Shown here: positions 44,801 through 56,870 of the stretch, piece after piece
Layout of the letters: each line of letters begins with the position of its first letter
Position numbering within the stretch: position 1 is the first letter of the stretch
DNA from: Protula sp. h YS-2021
Lineage: Eukaryota > Annelida > Polychaeta > Sabellida > Serpulidae
DNA length: 64,000 nucleotides
Direction of reading: 5' to 3'
Assembly (NCBI GenBank): GCA_949752745.1
Contig: OX457032.1
Coordinates: 16,656,720 to 16,720,719 of the forward strand
Notes under the pieces: model-generated
The model's database searches: none
What the model was told of the DNA's origin: nothing
What the model saw: only the letters and a program-made list of their open reading frames with translations
Made by a program: the position numbers and the translations under genes

Positions 44801-47537
44801 TCCATCCCAAAAACAAATCCAGGGCGTGATTTTCACATGGTGAATCTTTGTCTAAAATTTGATGACGATCTGTAATATTGTTAATGTTCATGTTTTTAAT
44901 AAATAGTTGGGGTGGGGGGTCTAATGAATTGCGGCTGGCGGCCATTTTCAATTTTCCGATTGATCCCGAAATCCAAACCAAATGTGCTTTTGAAATGCTT
45001 AATATGTGCCTAAAATGGTAATGTTCGGTCATGTAGTTCTTGTGTTGTCGTATTAACAAAGAATTTTAGATGAAAATTCACGACCCTGAATTGTGACCTA
45101 ATGTGACCCTGAAACTGGGTCAAGAGCCAGATAAAAATGGTGTGAACTATTTACTATTTACAGTAAACTATACTCCCACTATCAGATTTATCAGTGTGTG
45201 AGGTATAGCAGGGGAATGGTCGGATCGATTGTCGAGCATGGACAGAAAGAAACCCAAACTTAGAGTCCATTTAAGGACCTACAGCTCCGACTTGGGGCAA
45301 TATCTGCCTAAGAACTTATCTATAATCTTTTAAAATTCATTTTCCCAATCTTAGAATGTAAACTGTAAAATTTTGAAGGTGGCTGAATCAGCTACAACTG
45401 ACTAATGTACTGCCAAACCAACGAAGACGAGTGATGTGTAAGAACTATGGTCCACATTTTCACACATATCAAGACGAGAGAATTTTCAGCTTCTTATAGA
45501 CATGCCAATGGCCTGCTTGACTCCCCCGCAATTACATTGTTTATCTATATTTTATTTTTTAAGTTGTAATATTCTTCTTTTTGTCACAAAACCATGCTTT
45601 AAAGGTCAAACTTCGTGAAGCAAATATTGCTAAAAGCTAAAGAAGGTTTAAACCTTCACAACAGTAATAACCCCATTCATAGCAAACAAATCTGTTGCTG
45701 GGTGTAGCTCTGTATCTATTCTCGAGTTTTAATTCTCTTTTAATTAATCTTCCCTCCCCTTTCTCTACTTACATTAATATTAAACCGACAGCAAGAGAGG
45801 AAATATCCGACAGAAAAAGAAATTTTGTTTGTACACAGGATGTCCAAAAAGAACAAGGCAGGTAAACTCAGATAAGTGGCGATTTCTTGTTAAAGTGGTT
45901 TAAATCGGCGCTATGAGTAATCACGTCTGTCAAGAACGGAAAGTGTGGAAATTTTATGAATTCCTTACATCGGTCTGCAATCTATTCTTCCTGCCTGTTC
46001 GGAATTTAACGCCGCACATCGGCAAATGATTGTTCCTCCATTCCCAACCCACACACACCCAGGTGAAGAACACATTTTTCAGTCCACAAGTCACGTACAA
46101 CCCGCACCATTTACTGAAAGAAGTTAAGAAAATTTCTTGACCGATATTGAACAGCATGCGCAAAAAGTATACACTTAAAGTGGGGAGTTGAGAACCTTCA
46201 CAATTTTTTCTGTTTCTTCCGTTTTTTCGTTTAAGTTCTTTCTCACAAAGCCTTTATCCCCACTTCAAAATATAAAAAAATGGGTGTAGGTATGGCAGGG
46301 GTTAATGTCTGTTTTGCATTGGCCAATCACAGGTCACAGTATTCAGATGAAGAAGTGCCGGATCTCCGGGTTTGGTGGTGGGAGGGGCGAGGTTGGGGAT
46401 GTGGCAGAGAGGATATATTCTTTCTGCGAACAAGATGTTGCTTTTCAGTTTTCCGGCACAAATAATTTTTTGCAAATTCTACAAATCATTCTGTTTTTGT
46501 ACCTGATTTTACAATGTTAAAACTAGGCACTACTTTTATCACTTGTAGCAGAGCCATCTTGTAGCAGAGCGGTGGCTCTATCGGGCCACGATTCTTTTCT
46601 TAAATGATATACCCATAAATGTTAAAAACACCACACATATCAACTCGATGTCACCCATTGACTCCGAATCGGGGTGTCCCAATTTATGAATCAACCCCAG
46701 TAATGGGCGCGTGTCTTAATAGCAAAACCACACACTTTTTCAGGCCAGGTGATCGCCATCTTTACAAGCAATACCTCCCACACACATGACTTGTTCTGCT
46801 AGAAATGAGTCTTCCTAAAATTAGTCATTTCTTTTTTTTTAGTCATGTGCTTACTGTTTGAAACCTTCTTCTTCCGTCTTATGATCAGGAACATAAAATG
46901 TGATGTGCGCAGCAGCAAAATAACAGCGATGTCAAAATAGCACACCAATGACTTCACGTGCTACGATTTCTTTTTTTCACATACAGAAATGATTTTTTTA
47001 AACTTTCATCTGGAATCTTTCATGTTCTTAAACTGTCAGTTTCAAGCACGACTGCAGTTGCCTCTCCTGCATCTTCAGCAATCGTGTACGACAGCTATTC
47101 CAGTAAACAGACTCCTCTCTTTTTTTCTTTTTTTTTTTTTGGACAAAACGGTCTTTCCATTTTTTACGTTGAAATACAAAATTACTTTATCATTATTTTC
47201 ACGGTAAGTTACACCGAGAAAAACCGGTTATCCTTAATTTTAGAAACAAACTCTCATTCCCTTGACGGATACTGGGCAGGGATAGGGGTGGTTAAAATCC
47301 TCTCTAAACTCGTCACCGGCATGACATTTTACCTTTCCCTGTGAGGTGAACTCCACATATCTGGAACTGGGATGATTTCAAGTAATGGGTAAACTCCCAT
47401 TTTCTCTTGAATTTTCAGCAAGCACATCTCCGTCCTTTTGCGAGGAGGAGGGCTGTTCACTACTCGTCCGTACAAACTTTGAAATAAGCAGGACTTCCTA
47501 AATAACAATCTTGACACAGGACGCTTAAGATACTCAC
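41884..47537. other. Unit 2 counterpart of SHOC2 intron 5, no gene recognised
   Basis: Collinear with 9,345-15,943 but shorter, mainly because homopolymers and two blocks are missing. A minus-strand open frame at 42,142-41,864 is not kept in unit 1, so I do not call it a gene. Confidence 0.6.
42207..42452. mobile_element. ~246-bp inverted-repeat element, unit 2 copy
   Basis: Counterpart of 9,666-9,914 with the same terminal inverted repeats (GAGAGAATGGCGCGATAAAT at the left, GCGCGCCGTTCTCT-like at the right). It predates the duplication. Confidence 0.75.
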
Positions 47538-50500
47538 ATCGTTTAGCCTATTATGCCTAAGATCGAGCACTTTGAGCTTGGTGACGCGGCTTCGTCCTTC
47601 CGGAAGCGTTTGAACTAGATTCTCGTTGAGTGCCAGTTTCTCGAGATTTGAGAGGTAGCCGATTTCATTGGGCAGTGTTACAAGTTTATTGCCATACAAG
47701 TAGAATTCTTTCAGTTGAAATAACTGTAACAGAATTTAAACTTCGCCATTCATTTGAATTCTTAAATTCATTTAAAATTGGTATGAAAATGCATACGCAC
47801 AGAACACATATACACACATTCGGACTGGTAAAAAATGTACACTGGTAGAAAGGTATTCCCTCAATATAACTAGCACTACATCTCAGTGACACTGCAAATA
47901 CACACCGAAAAAAGTTTTGGACACATTCTTTTACCCAAATGTTATAATTTAGAGACGTTAATCGTTAAAGAAGGCGAACTACAGCGTACACATTTCTCAT
48001 GTTATACTTATTCTAGCGAACAACGCGAAACTGGAGCGGCCAGTGCTACCGAACTGGACTGTACAGCGCCAGTATACATATTTACAGACTTTTCCAACCG
48101 GCTTTCTGCTTTTTACCCCATCCTGCATTCTGATAAAAACCGTGTTGCGTCATGTTTTTCTTTACATCTGTATTTATAATCAACAGCCAAACAGATACTG
48201 CTACATTTCCCATCCGCTTTCTAAAATAAAATCTGACCACATCCATGTTCATCCGACACCGGAACTTCTCATGTTTTCGTACACATACGTTTTATACTAC
48301 ATTCCCAAAAGTGATTAGAGTAAACCTCAGTTAACGAACACCTCTACTCTCTGAAAAACTTCGAATTTGCGAACACCATATTCTTCGATTTTTCCAACAT
48401 TTATTACGAATTTGATCCTCTTAAGTGAATACCTACGCATAATGAATATTTGAACTGTCCGGAAGGTGCTCATTATAAACCGGATTTTACTGTGCTATTT
48501 TCTCTCAGTTATATTTCAAAATGAGACCACACACCCAACTCTACCTTCTCAGCAACGTAAGATCCATACGAGTTCCATGCGATCCACAGCCCACGAACCG
48601 CCCCTCCCTTCTCCCCATCCCCTGGAGTAGTTACAGCAAAACTGACATGACTTCCCATCTTGAAAGAGGTCATTCGATCAAGCTCTTAACTTGCAGCCGT
48701 CCTATATATTCCCGAACTAACACAGAAAAATGGCTGCCTTTTAATGCACCTTCAACTTGTATTAATTTAATGCATTAAATTGTTTTCCGCTGAATATAAC
48801 GCATGCATCAGAACACTACACGACGATTAAATAAACATAAATAAATGGTCAACTTACCTCTCTAACTGACGGAGGCAAGACACTTATCTGAAAAAAGCAA
48901 AGCAAACTTATCATGACGTTATTTAACGCGAATTATCAAGTATATAATCGCTTCCATCGTAGTGATAACAACAGTAACTGTCATCAAAATCCCTGAAAAG
49001 AATTTAGAAGACCATTCTACAGATGACCGAGGGTCTGATACTTCAGTAACTGGCCTTTTTCACCAATATTTGTTTTACTACGATCATACACGTAAAATCT
49101 AACATGCCATACATCTGAGCAACCGATAGGCATCCAACACGACGTGCAGAGGCCCTGGTGGCGGTTCACGTTACCCTTGAGTTCATAACAACGTCACCAT
49201 AAAAAAGCAGCCTGACAGGTCACCAATCTAACGGCCAGTCTCTGTCTGGAATTATTTTGAGGTTATACGCTAATCAACTTGCTTGTATTTACCTGGGATT
49301 TGCTTAGATCCAATCTTGTTTCTCCCGTTTTCTTTACATTTGTTAAGCTCCTTAGAGATGTCCTAAAAACACAACAAAGGTTTAACATTAGGAACGTCCT
49401 AAAATACCGTAAAGGAACAGTAATGCCAATTCCTTTCCATGCCGGGGGTCTACCAACTCTGTATCATCCAGCAACACGGTGGATTGAAGGACTCGAAGAA
49501 AGGCACAAGAGTTTACATACATATACATAAATACGGTCCCACAAATATAGCACGAGAAGCATGAATATCCCGGTAGACTCCTTAAAAACACTGATCCTGA
49601 CCAAATTAACCTAGGAGACAGCCAGTTCCAATAACACTTGCACCAAGAAAATGTTATGGATTAATTATCGGAGCCATGCGTTAACAGGTCCTACCTGTGG
49701 GGAATACATTAAACTGAATTCTGGACACTCCGGCCTGAAATTTCTTTACCAGGCAACTCGTCCTACGACACGAGTTTGGACAAATTACCAGAAGTACTAG
49801 AAAGGTAACTGCCAGGACACGAATAACACCGCCAAAAAGTAATCACAGATGTAAACTAAAAAATGATTAAATTATTATAATTGCACCGTCCAATCTTCAA
49901 AACTTTCAAACTCAAAACAGGAAAGCGGGTCAGTGTTTTGTGCTGAGTTAGCTAGAGTACAGTTTCTTGCACAGTCAGGTAAAACGACAATAATCTAAAA
50001 AGTTGTCCCCGTCTGAGATGCGACACTTAATGGGTTTACTCACCACTTCGGGTTTTTTCTTCGAGCTTTTCGTCGACACGGGTTTGGGCGGTTTACCGGG
50101 AATGTTCACATATACTCTCTTGGCTGCCCCGGGGTCCCCCTGTGGCAATAAGCTGTCTTTTTTCTGCAAAAAAAATTAAAGTCGTTATAAAAACATGATG
50201 TAATCCGGACAATTCCCAAAATGTTTATAGATAAAATCAGGACAATTTTCGGGGACCCTCCATAGCCTCAAAGACCTGGACTCCCGAGCAGAAATCAGTA
50301 ATACCCCCCTCAGGCCCGGTTGATTTCCACACCTGCTATAGACCGTAATTCAGCAGTGAAGATCTAGCCACCTCTTCTATTTAAATATAACTAACGAATT
50401 GGCAAAAAGGCAAATCCCTTACTTTCAAGACTACATGACACTTAGATGTACTTTACTAGATCAGTGATTGCTAACAGATACTATGTTTTACCAAAATGCG

Positions 50501-51294
50501 TTTTAATGAAACCTGACTGTTCAACAAAATGCGTTTTAACTAATTGCAGAAAGAAGTGAATAACAAGCCACATGGATTATTGGTTAAAAATTGTTATACA
50601 TCTTCAGTTGCCAAAAAATTCATTGCCATAAAATTTATGTTACATGAAGAACGTGAGGTTAAGATTTTCACACCAATGAAACAGGAACAATATAACCAAA
50701 AAATGGAACCAAGCGGCGATTTTATACAATTCTTCGTTTGACGAGAACTCTCACCCGCTCGGCGGATCGAGTGAAACAATTAAGCGGGGGAGGGGGTGTC
50801 GTTATCAAAAAATTTCCCTACTTTTTCCTGAGCATAAAATGTTCGGTCGGTTTTTCCAACCATTGTGAGTACTCCCCTGTTTGACGGTAAAAAACAACTT
50901 GCTTTAGTGACAACACAAATTCTGTGACTTTGCCTGTACAAACACGCCTCGAACGTAAACAAGTTGAACATGCAGAAATAAATACTGAAATAAAATACAA
51001 AATAGACCCACTTTAGGCTCCTTGTGTTTCTTGGGCTGCAGGGACAAAATCGCCGACGACCGTCGCTAACTCCTCGGCGACGTCTGGGGTTGAAAACCCG
51101 CCCTTCGCTCCCTCAAATCCCGGTGCTCCAGGCGATCCTGACATTGTGTCGTATAATCCAGGTGCAGTGGTGATGCCGTATCCTGCCAGCGGGGCACTCT
51201 GGGTCCCCGTGTAATCTGCCAAGCGCGCCGCGGTGCTACTACTCTGTGATGTATTCTTATCCTTACTGCTTTTACCACTATGTTTTCTTATTAT
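47538..51294 (-). pseudogene. SHOC2: SHOC2 5' pseudogene (exons 1-5 only)
   Basis: The counterparts are exon 1 51,294-51,012, exon 2 50,163-50,044, exon 3 49,362-49,293, exon 4 48,887-48,858 and exon 5 47,723-47,538. Splice dinucleotides are all kept. Three lesions are seen. The start ATG is ATA (51,294-51,292). Exon 1 has one extra base in an A run near 51,045 (283 vs 282 nt). Exon 3 has one extra base in a T run near 49,330 (70 vs 69 nt), which puts a TAG in frame within exon 4. Exons 6-10 are absent because the breakpoint lies in intron 5. Exon 5 also has Leu to Arg (PEGRSRVTK). It may still be transcribed from a duplicated promoter. Two lesions are in homopolymers and could be base-calling errors; the start loss is not. 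Confidence 0.88.
48319..48492. mobile_element. Probable pogo/Tc1-like MITE, unit 2 copy
   Basis: Counterpart of 16,838-17,014. The left end AGTAAACCTCAGTTAACG and right end ATAAACCGGATTTTACTG are imperfect inverted repeats. It predates the duplication. Confidence 0.45.
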
Positions 51295-53020
51295 CTTCTA
51301 ACAAAACAAAACCAAGAGCGTTTTCCACTTTGCCCAGTCATTTGTCAAGGTTTTAAGTATACTGTGCATGAAATACTGGTTATCCAATATGTATATCTAT
51401 CGGTACCTTTTTATACGACTTATACACAACAAGATTACGACTTCTCCACTTTCGTTTTGCGACGCTAGTTCGTTTCTATATTTAGTACAAAACGGTTTTT
51501 GCTTTTCAGAAAAATCTGTGCATCCCGTTATCTAATTTAGGGAACAACATCACTGAGCACTACTGGCTTTTTATCCAGTCGAGAATATTTTCACCAGATA
51601 GCAGTGTTTCCCTCTCACCCACTTACCCTCAATGCCGCCTGTCTCGACATTTCGTTCATACACAGGCTGAGAATACCCCTCTCTATTCTCTATGCGATGG
51701 TTCAAACTGTATACCTCAACGACCTGGCCCTTCTCCAGGGCATTTCGAGACAAACGAGTAAGGGTGCACTACACCTAAAAGCCGGACTCACAATGGGGAA
51801 ATCTTGTATGCCACCCCTGAACTTGATCAAATATATTATATTATATTCAGTAACAATATCCGATGACGACTACAGTTCATTTTACGCTAGAACTACACGC
51901 CTCCAGACAAGGAAAAAACTCCCAATTTCGGTTGAGAAAATAAATCCATACAGTAGGCCTGAAATTTTTTCTGCTTGGGGCACACGTACACTTCCTCCAA
52001 AGGTAAGACATAGTCGGGAAAAAGAGAGAATATGTCAAAATCGCAGGTCTTGCCATGAAATGACAAATACTAAAGCACAATAAGTTATACGTAAAATCAC
52101 GTTTTGGGCGTTCCAAACAAAAAAAGGTTTTTACTACCATAACACTTAACATCCACCAGTTTTTGGTGGTTTTGTATGAGATCTTTAATGTTCACAAAAT
52201 TGTGAGTGTGTTGTTGTTTTGCATGGTGAATGTATGCGAATTTAGACACATTTCACTGATTTTCATGATTATTTTTATTTATTAGCCGGATAATTTTTAT
52301 TTATTAGCCGGAATTTCTTACTTCACATCTACATCGCCACTTAATATCAAAATGAAAATCGTTAACTCGGAGATGGCAGAGCAATAATGCACAAAAATTG
52401 CTTGTTTTGTTTCAAAAGACACTTTATTTTACAGTGCACTACAGCAGTCGCGCAATTCCAAGTTTCTGCAGTCAAAAACGAAAATAGCTGAGATGTCACT
52501 TTCGAGTCATGGCGAAGACACAGGTATAGGCCACGAAGTACTACGTTAAAAGACCGGTTTATTTCGCAATAGTGCAACCGCAATGGATTGATTCAAGTTG
52601 GAAGGGAGTGGGTATTCCCTTGTTACTGTTAGGATAATACACGAGTGATAGAACTTCTACTCTTTCAAGCAATTTTTGGATTTTTGGATTTCTTGAGCTA
52701 CACGTAGATTAGGTCGGATGCATAAACCAAATGGAGGCAGGGGTTTGATAAGCCAACTCCCGTGCTTCTCAGTAATGTCATCGGTGTCATCCAGTCAAAG
52801 AAGGAATTTAAATCGGTCAACTGCCCAAATACTCTATATCAACTGGGCCAAATTTGAACACTTTGCAAATGAAAACATACCGACAATCAACCACTGCCCG
52901 AATCACGGCCAACTAAAAGCCAATGACTTATAAATATAAAATACATAATAGATGCTTACAGTATTTTTGTTCCGGCTAGTGACTAAATCGATACACTTGC
53001 AAGATTAGCTCCAAGAAGCG

Positions 53021-53790
53021 GTGCGCTCAAAAGTTTCCAGGCACCACTTCAAAGCCTCGCTATATAACGATAAGCAAATCAACTGCGCTCCCTGTGAGGC
53101 ACCCCTGTGGCTACTTTGTGCGAGATTCAACGACCCATAAGTTTTTATTGGCATTTGCCAAAGGCCCTCAAAGTACAACGGTAATCATATGGAACTCCTG
53201 TGTTACGCTTTCTTTAAAAGAAAATAATACGGAAATAACCCCAAACCTCCCACAATAAATGACATTTGTTTGTATACAGGGATCATACTTTATTACGTGA
53301 GAAAGTAACAATAATTGTTGGAATTATCCACCAAAAGCTTTTGAATTGATATTTCAAAAAGAACGCAAATAATAAAAAGTCAAATATTGTGGGTGTACAA
53401 AATAAATTCTGCGTCTATCAACTATTTTAGTATATATTTTACAAGTAAACTATAACCCCTTTATTTAAATTTTCGGTCCCTTGACTTTGGTCACGTGACA
53501 TTTAAAGGCCAGAATGTAAATAAACATTTGACAGGCGTGTGCGGAAACTAACTTTTCTGCACTTTTACGAACAAATAAAAGATATACAGCTCACTAAAAA
53601 CTATGCCTGTTTTACAAAAAGGGCATATTAGGCATGAACTTTCTGTAAATGTTTGAATAATTGGGGCTGGTATGCAGTATTCGTGCCTCAGAACATATGA
53701 AGTTTACCCCTATTAATGGAGCAATGGAAGGCTTCGTAGCTCTGACAGAGAGATATACGATGTTATACAAGTCAGAGCTGAGTCGGAGCT
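53021..53790. other. ~770-bp insertion specific to unit 2
   Basis: The inserted block lies between two imperfect copies of flanking sequence: TTGCAAGAT and a CCAAGAAG phrase occur on both sides (near 53,000 and near 53,795-53,870) but once in unit 1 (22,660-22,742). It holds GTCACGTGAC and short open frames only. No terminal inverted repeat was recognised. Confidence 0.6.
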
Positions 53791-54444
53791 ATTGCAAGAT
53801 ACCAAAGTGACCTCATTGCATTCTGAAAGTCACATTTAGAGCTATCTGCCACGAAGTTCCAAGAAGTGGCTGACTCCTTTGGAACAAAAATATATTAAGC
53901 TGCTTACAGCTATCCGCTACTTGGTTCCAGTGGACGATTTCTGTCTGGCTGGGAAGGATGCAAGATATATTTCGTACGAGGGCTATCTGCCACTGAAAAA
54001 AATTGCTGTCGATGTGAGCGAAATTATGTGTTATTCGAATAGCCCAACCACATCAACTTAAAAATCTTTCCCATCAGATTCAGTTCTACCGATATGTTTT
54101 GTCTACACTTTAAAATAAACCGCAACAAATAAAGCCAAACAGTTTTTTGAGAAATCACTAAAGAACTTCGGCCACCACAAACTAGGAAATTCATGCGATG
54201 TAAACAAAGCGGAGTACAGAATTGCACAGTCGATGCAACAAAAATTAAAGGAAAATATACGAACCAGTTATTCCGCATACTCCCTTTGTTTTTATATATA
54301 CATCAAACACCGAATATTACGGAAATTTTAGAAATGTGCGTGAAATCACTAAATTTATATAGGCTGCTCATACTTCCAGGATTTGACACAGAGCAAAAAG
54401 AACCTGCGCAGTGGTTTGTGACCCCAGGACATGACGTAACATAC

Positions 54445-54944
54445 TGCGCGTTTGTTTTGGTGATGGCGATCGATCGCAATCACGATCAGGTGTTTTCTTT
54501 GTTTGATTGCTGTCACGATCAGGCCAAAACATGTGCTTAACATGTGTATCCGGTTTCAATGTTTTGATTGTGCCTGATCGTGGGTTTGAATGTGATCAGT
54601 TTAATGGTCTTGACACACAACATGTGAACAAACATGGCGGAACCCTTACAGCGAAGAAAAAATTAACAAAATCTTTCATTTACGCCACAGATTGCATATC
54701 ATCGCAAGAGCGCGATTTCTTGTACTTACTTATGATCTTCATCTTCATATTTTCCAGTTTCAACCAAAGCATCTAAGACATTCATCATCAGGGCATTCGG
54801 AGCAATTTTGTGGATTGTGATCACTATCTTCCCACGTTCTTTTCGACTGATTGTTCTGCAAAATATAACCTCTATTTGACCTGACATACATCGACTGCGC
54901 ATGACTGAGCTTTGTTTGTTTTGATTGCGCGATCACCCAAAAAG
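54445..54944. mobile_element. 500-bp insertion with 7-bp target duplication (non-autonomous DNA element)
   Basis: AACATAC flanks the block on both sides (54,438-54,444 and 54,945-54,951). Unit 1 (23,308-23,320) reads GTAACATAAATTTG with no insert. The ends are imperfect inverted repeats (GTTTTGGTGATGGCGATCG at left, GCGCGATCACCCAAAAAG at right). The interior repeats CACGATCAGG and encodes no transposase. Confidence 0.65.
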
Positions 54945-55796
54945 AACATACCCATAAATTTGTTCATGAAACTTATTTGTGCATATGGTATAAAGACATT
55001 GTATTTAACATTTAACAAAACTAAGTTTTTTTTCTTTTTGGAATATATAAAAAAACATTCCTTACCCTTTTGGTATTTAAGTAAACTCCATACAAGGATT
55101 TAATGAGATATCCCGAAAATTTCAATTTAATCTCCCTAAGTTGGGCAATGGCTAGCTCAACTACATGGACTTAACATTTATAATGTATTCTGCTCTTAAA
55201 TTACCTTGCTGCTTTATGTGTCTAAAACAAGGGGCCGATAAAATTTTTAAAAAATATAAGCCAACAATTCGCAAACATAATTTTCCAAAATCTTAGAGTG
55301 AAGCATAAATGATTTTGCTTTTCGGTAGCATTTTGGTGGTATTTTTTATTGGTTTTACTTAGAAGGAATTCCTCATTTCATGTCGTAAAGATGAGGTTTG
55401 TGAGCGGAACTGAAAACTGGAAGATCTGATTCATGGATTATGACTAATAACTGTTAATTTTCAAGGAGAATGAACAATTTGGCTTAAGGGTTACGTTTGA
55501 TTAATTACCTCTTTTGACCTCGTTTTCGGATTCAACCTACTATAGGTCGGTACATAAATGGTACTCAGTAATCTGATCTTTGACCTTCATTTGCTAGGGC
55601 ATAAAATATTGTAAAATTTGCTATTAAATTTGGTAGGACAGGGAAAGAAGCAATTTTTAGAAGATCATCTTATAAAGACGATCGAGCGATGCTTAAATGT
55701 GTTTTAGGGTTTCAGTTGATTGGAATTTGATTCCAGTCTGGTTTCATGGCGAAATTAAGAATACTCAGATTTTTTCCAGACAATTTCCCCAGTACT

Positions 55797-56870
55797 TCTT
55801 CTGGAAAGATATGAAAACTCATCTTGTCAAGGCAAACAAATAACTTATGTACTAATGTAATTCGTGTCCGTGGTGTATATGTGTTGTGCAAAACTCGTAT
55901 TTAAATTGTTTAATAATGAGTGGAAAGATTGGTTAGTTATTTTAAAAGGATACACACATAAATAGATTTATGAATTATCATGCAACTGCTCGCAGTGTTA
56001 TTGACCAGCCCTAGCTTGGTGTGTAAAATATGATGTCTATTGCCGTAAAAAGAAAAAATTGGGTTGTAAATAAAACATCATTGTTTTTATTTCCCTAGAA
56101 AATAACAGTAATTAATAATAATTTGATTAATCAAAGAATAAAACAAGGTGGGTTGAGCTGACTTTCAGGGTGGGTTGAGTTGGTGTGGGTTGGGTTGGTC
56201 GAGGCTTGACTTGACCCAAGACCATTTAAAAATGCGTCGTTTACAGTTACTTGCGTATTCGTCTCTGTTACTCTGCGCACCCCGTAACTTCCCCTCTGAT
56301 GCTCTGAAATCGCAATTAAACCCCTGTGAACACAGCCTCCTTCTCAGAAAACGTCTGTGATTTTAAAAAGACAATACATTAAAGACCTGATACCAATCAA
56401 TTGAAATACTCCATTAATCCAAATGCAATTTATTGTGACATTGTTCACTCCAGCGCCCGATTGCCGAGTTCATACTCATTACAAACCTTCACCGCATAAT
56501 TACAATTCAATATCTGTGTCGTCTTAAGGAAATATTTCGAATTATATGCTTTGAAAATATCCAGTCTCAGATGGTTTCTGTGATTGTATAAAGACAATAC
56601 ATTAAAGAGAAGATCACACATTTGGGTAAGTTCTTTCATCTGAAACCAGTAACTTATCTTAGAAACTGATTATTTCGTTTTTCATTAATATATTTTGTTT
56701 TAGGAATGATTTCATTTAGGTGGGTTGAGTTGACTTTCAGGGTGGGTTGAGTTGGTGTTCAGGGTGGGTTGAGATGACCAAACATAGGTGGGTTGACTTG
56801 ACTAAAATGGATTGAGTTGGCAGAGGGCTGAGTTGGTTGAGGGTTGATTTGAAGAAACCCCTTTTAAACC
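55797..56870. other. Unit 2-specific spacer with GGGTTGA-rich patches
   Basis: It replaces the 7.3 kb found at this place in unit 1. Two patches (56,147-56,222 and 56,718-56,855) are made of imperfect repeats around GGTGGGTTGAGTTG on the same strand. Between them lies about 500 bp of AT-rich sequence with no recognised gene. Confidence 0.6.

Larger units (their letters stand above)
51295..55796. other. Unit 2 region upstream of the SHOC2 pseudogene
   Basis: Collinear with 20,151-24,141. No conserved reading frame. It carries two unit 2-specific insertions, described separately. Confidence 0.5.
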
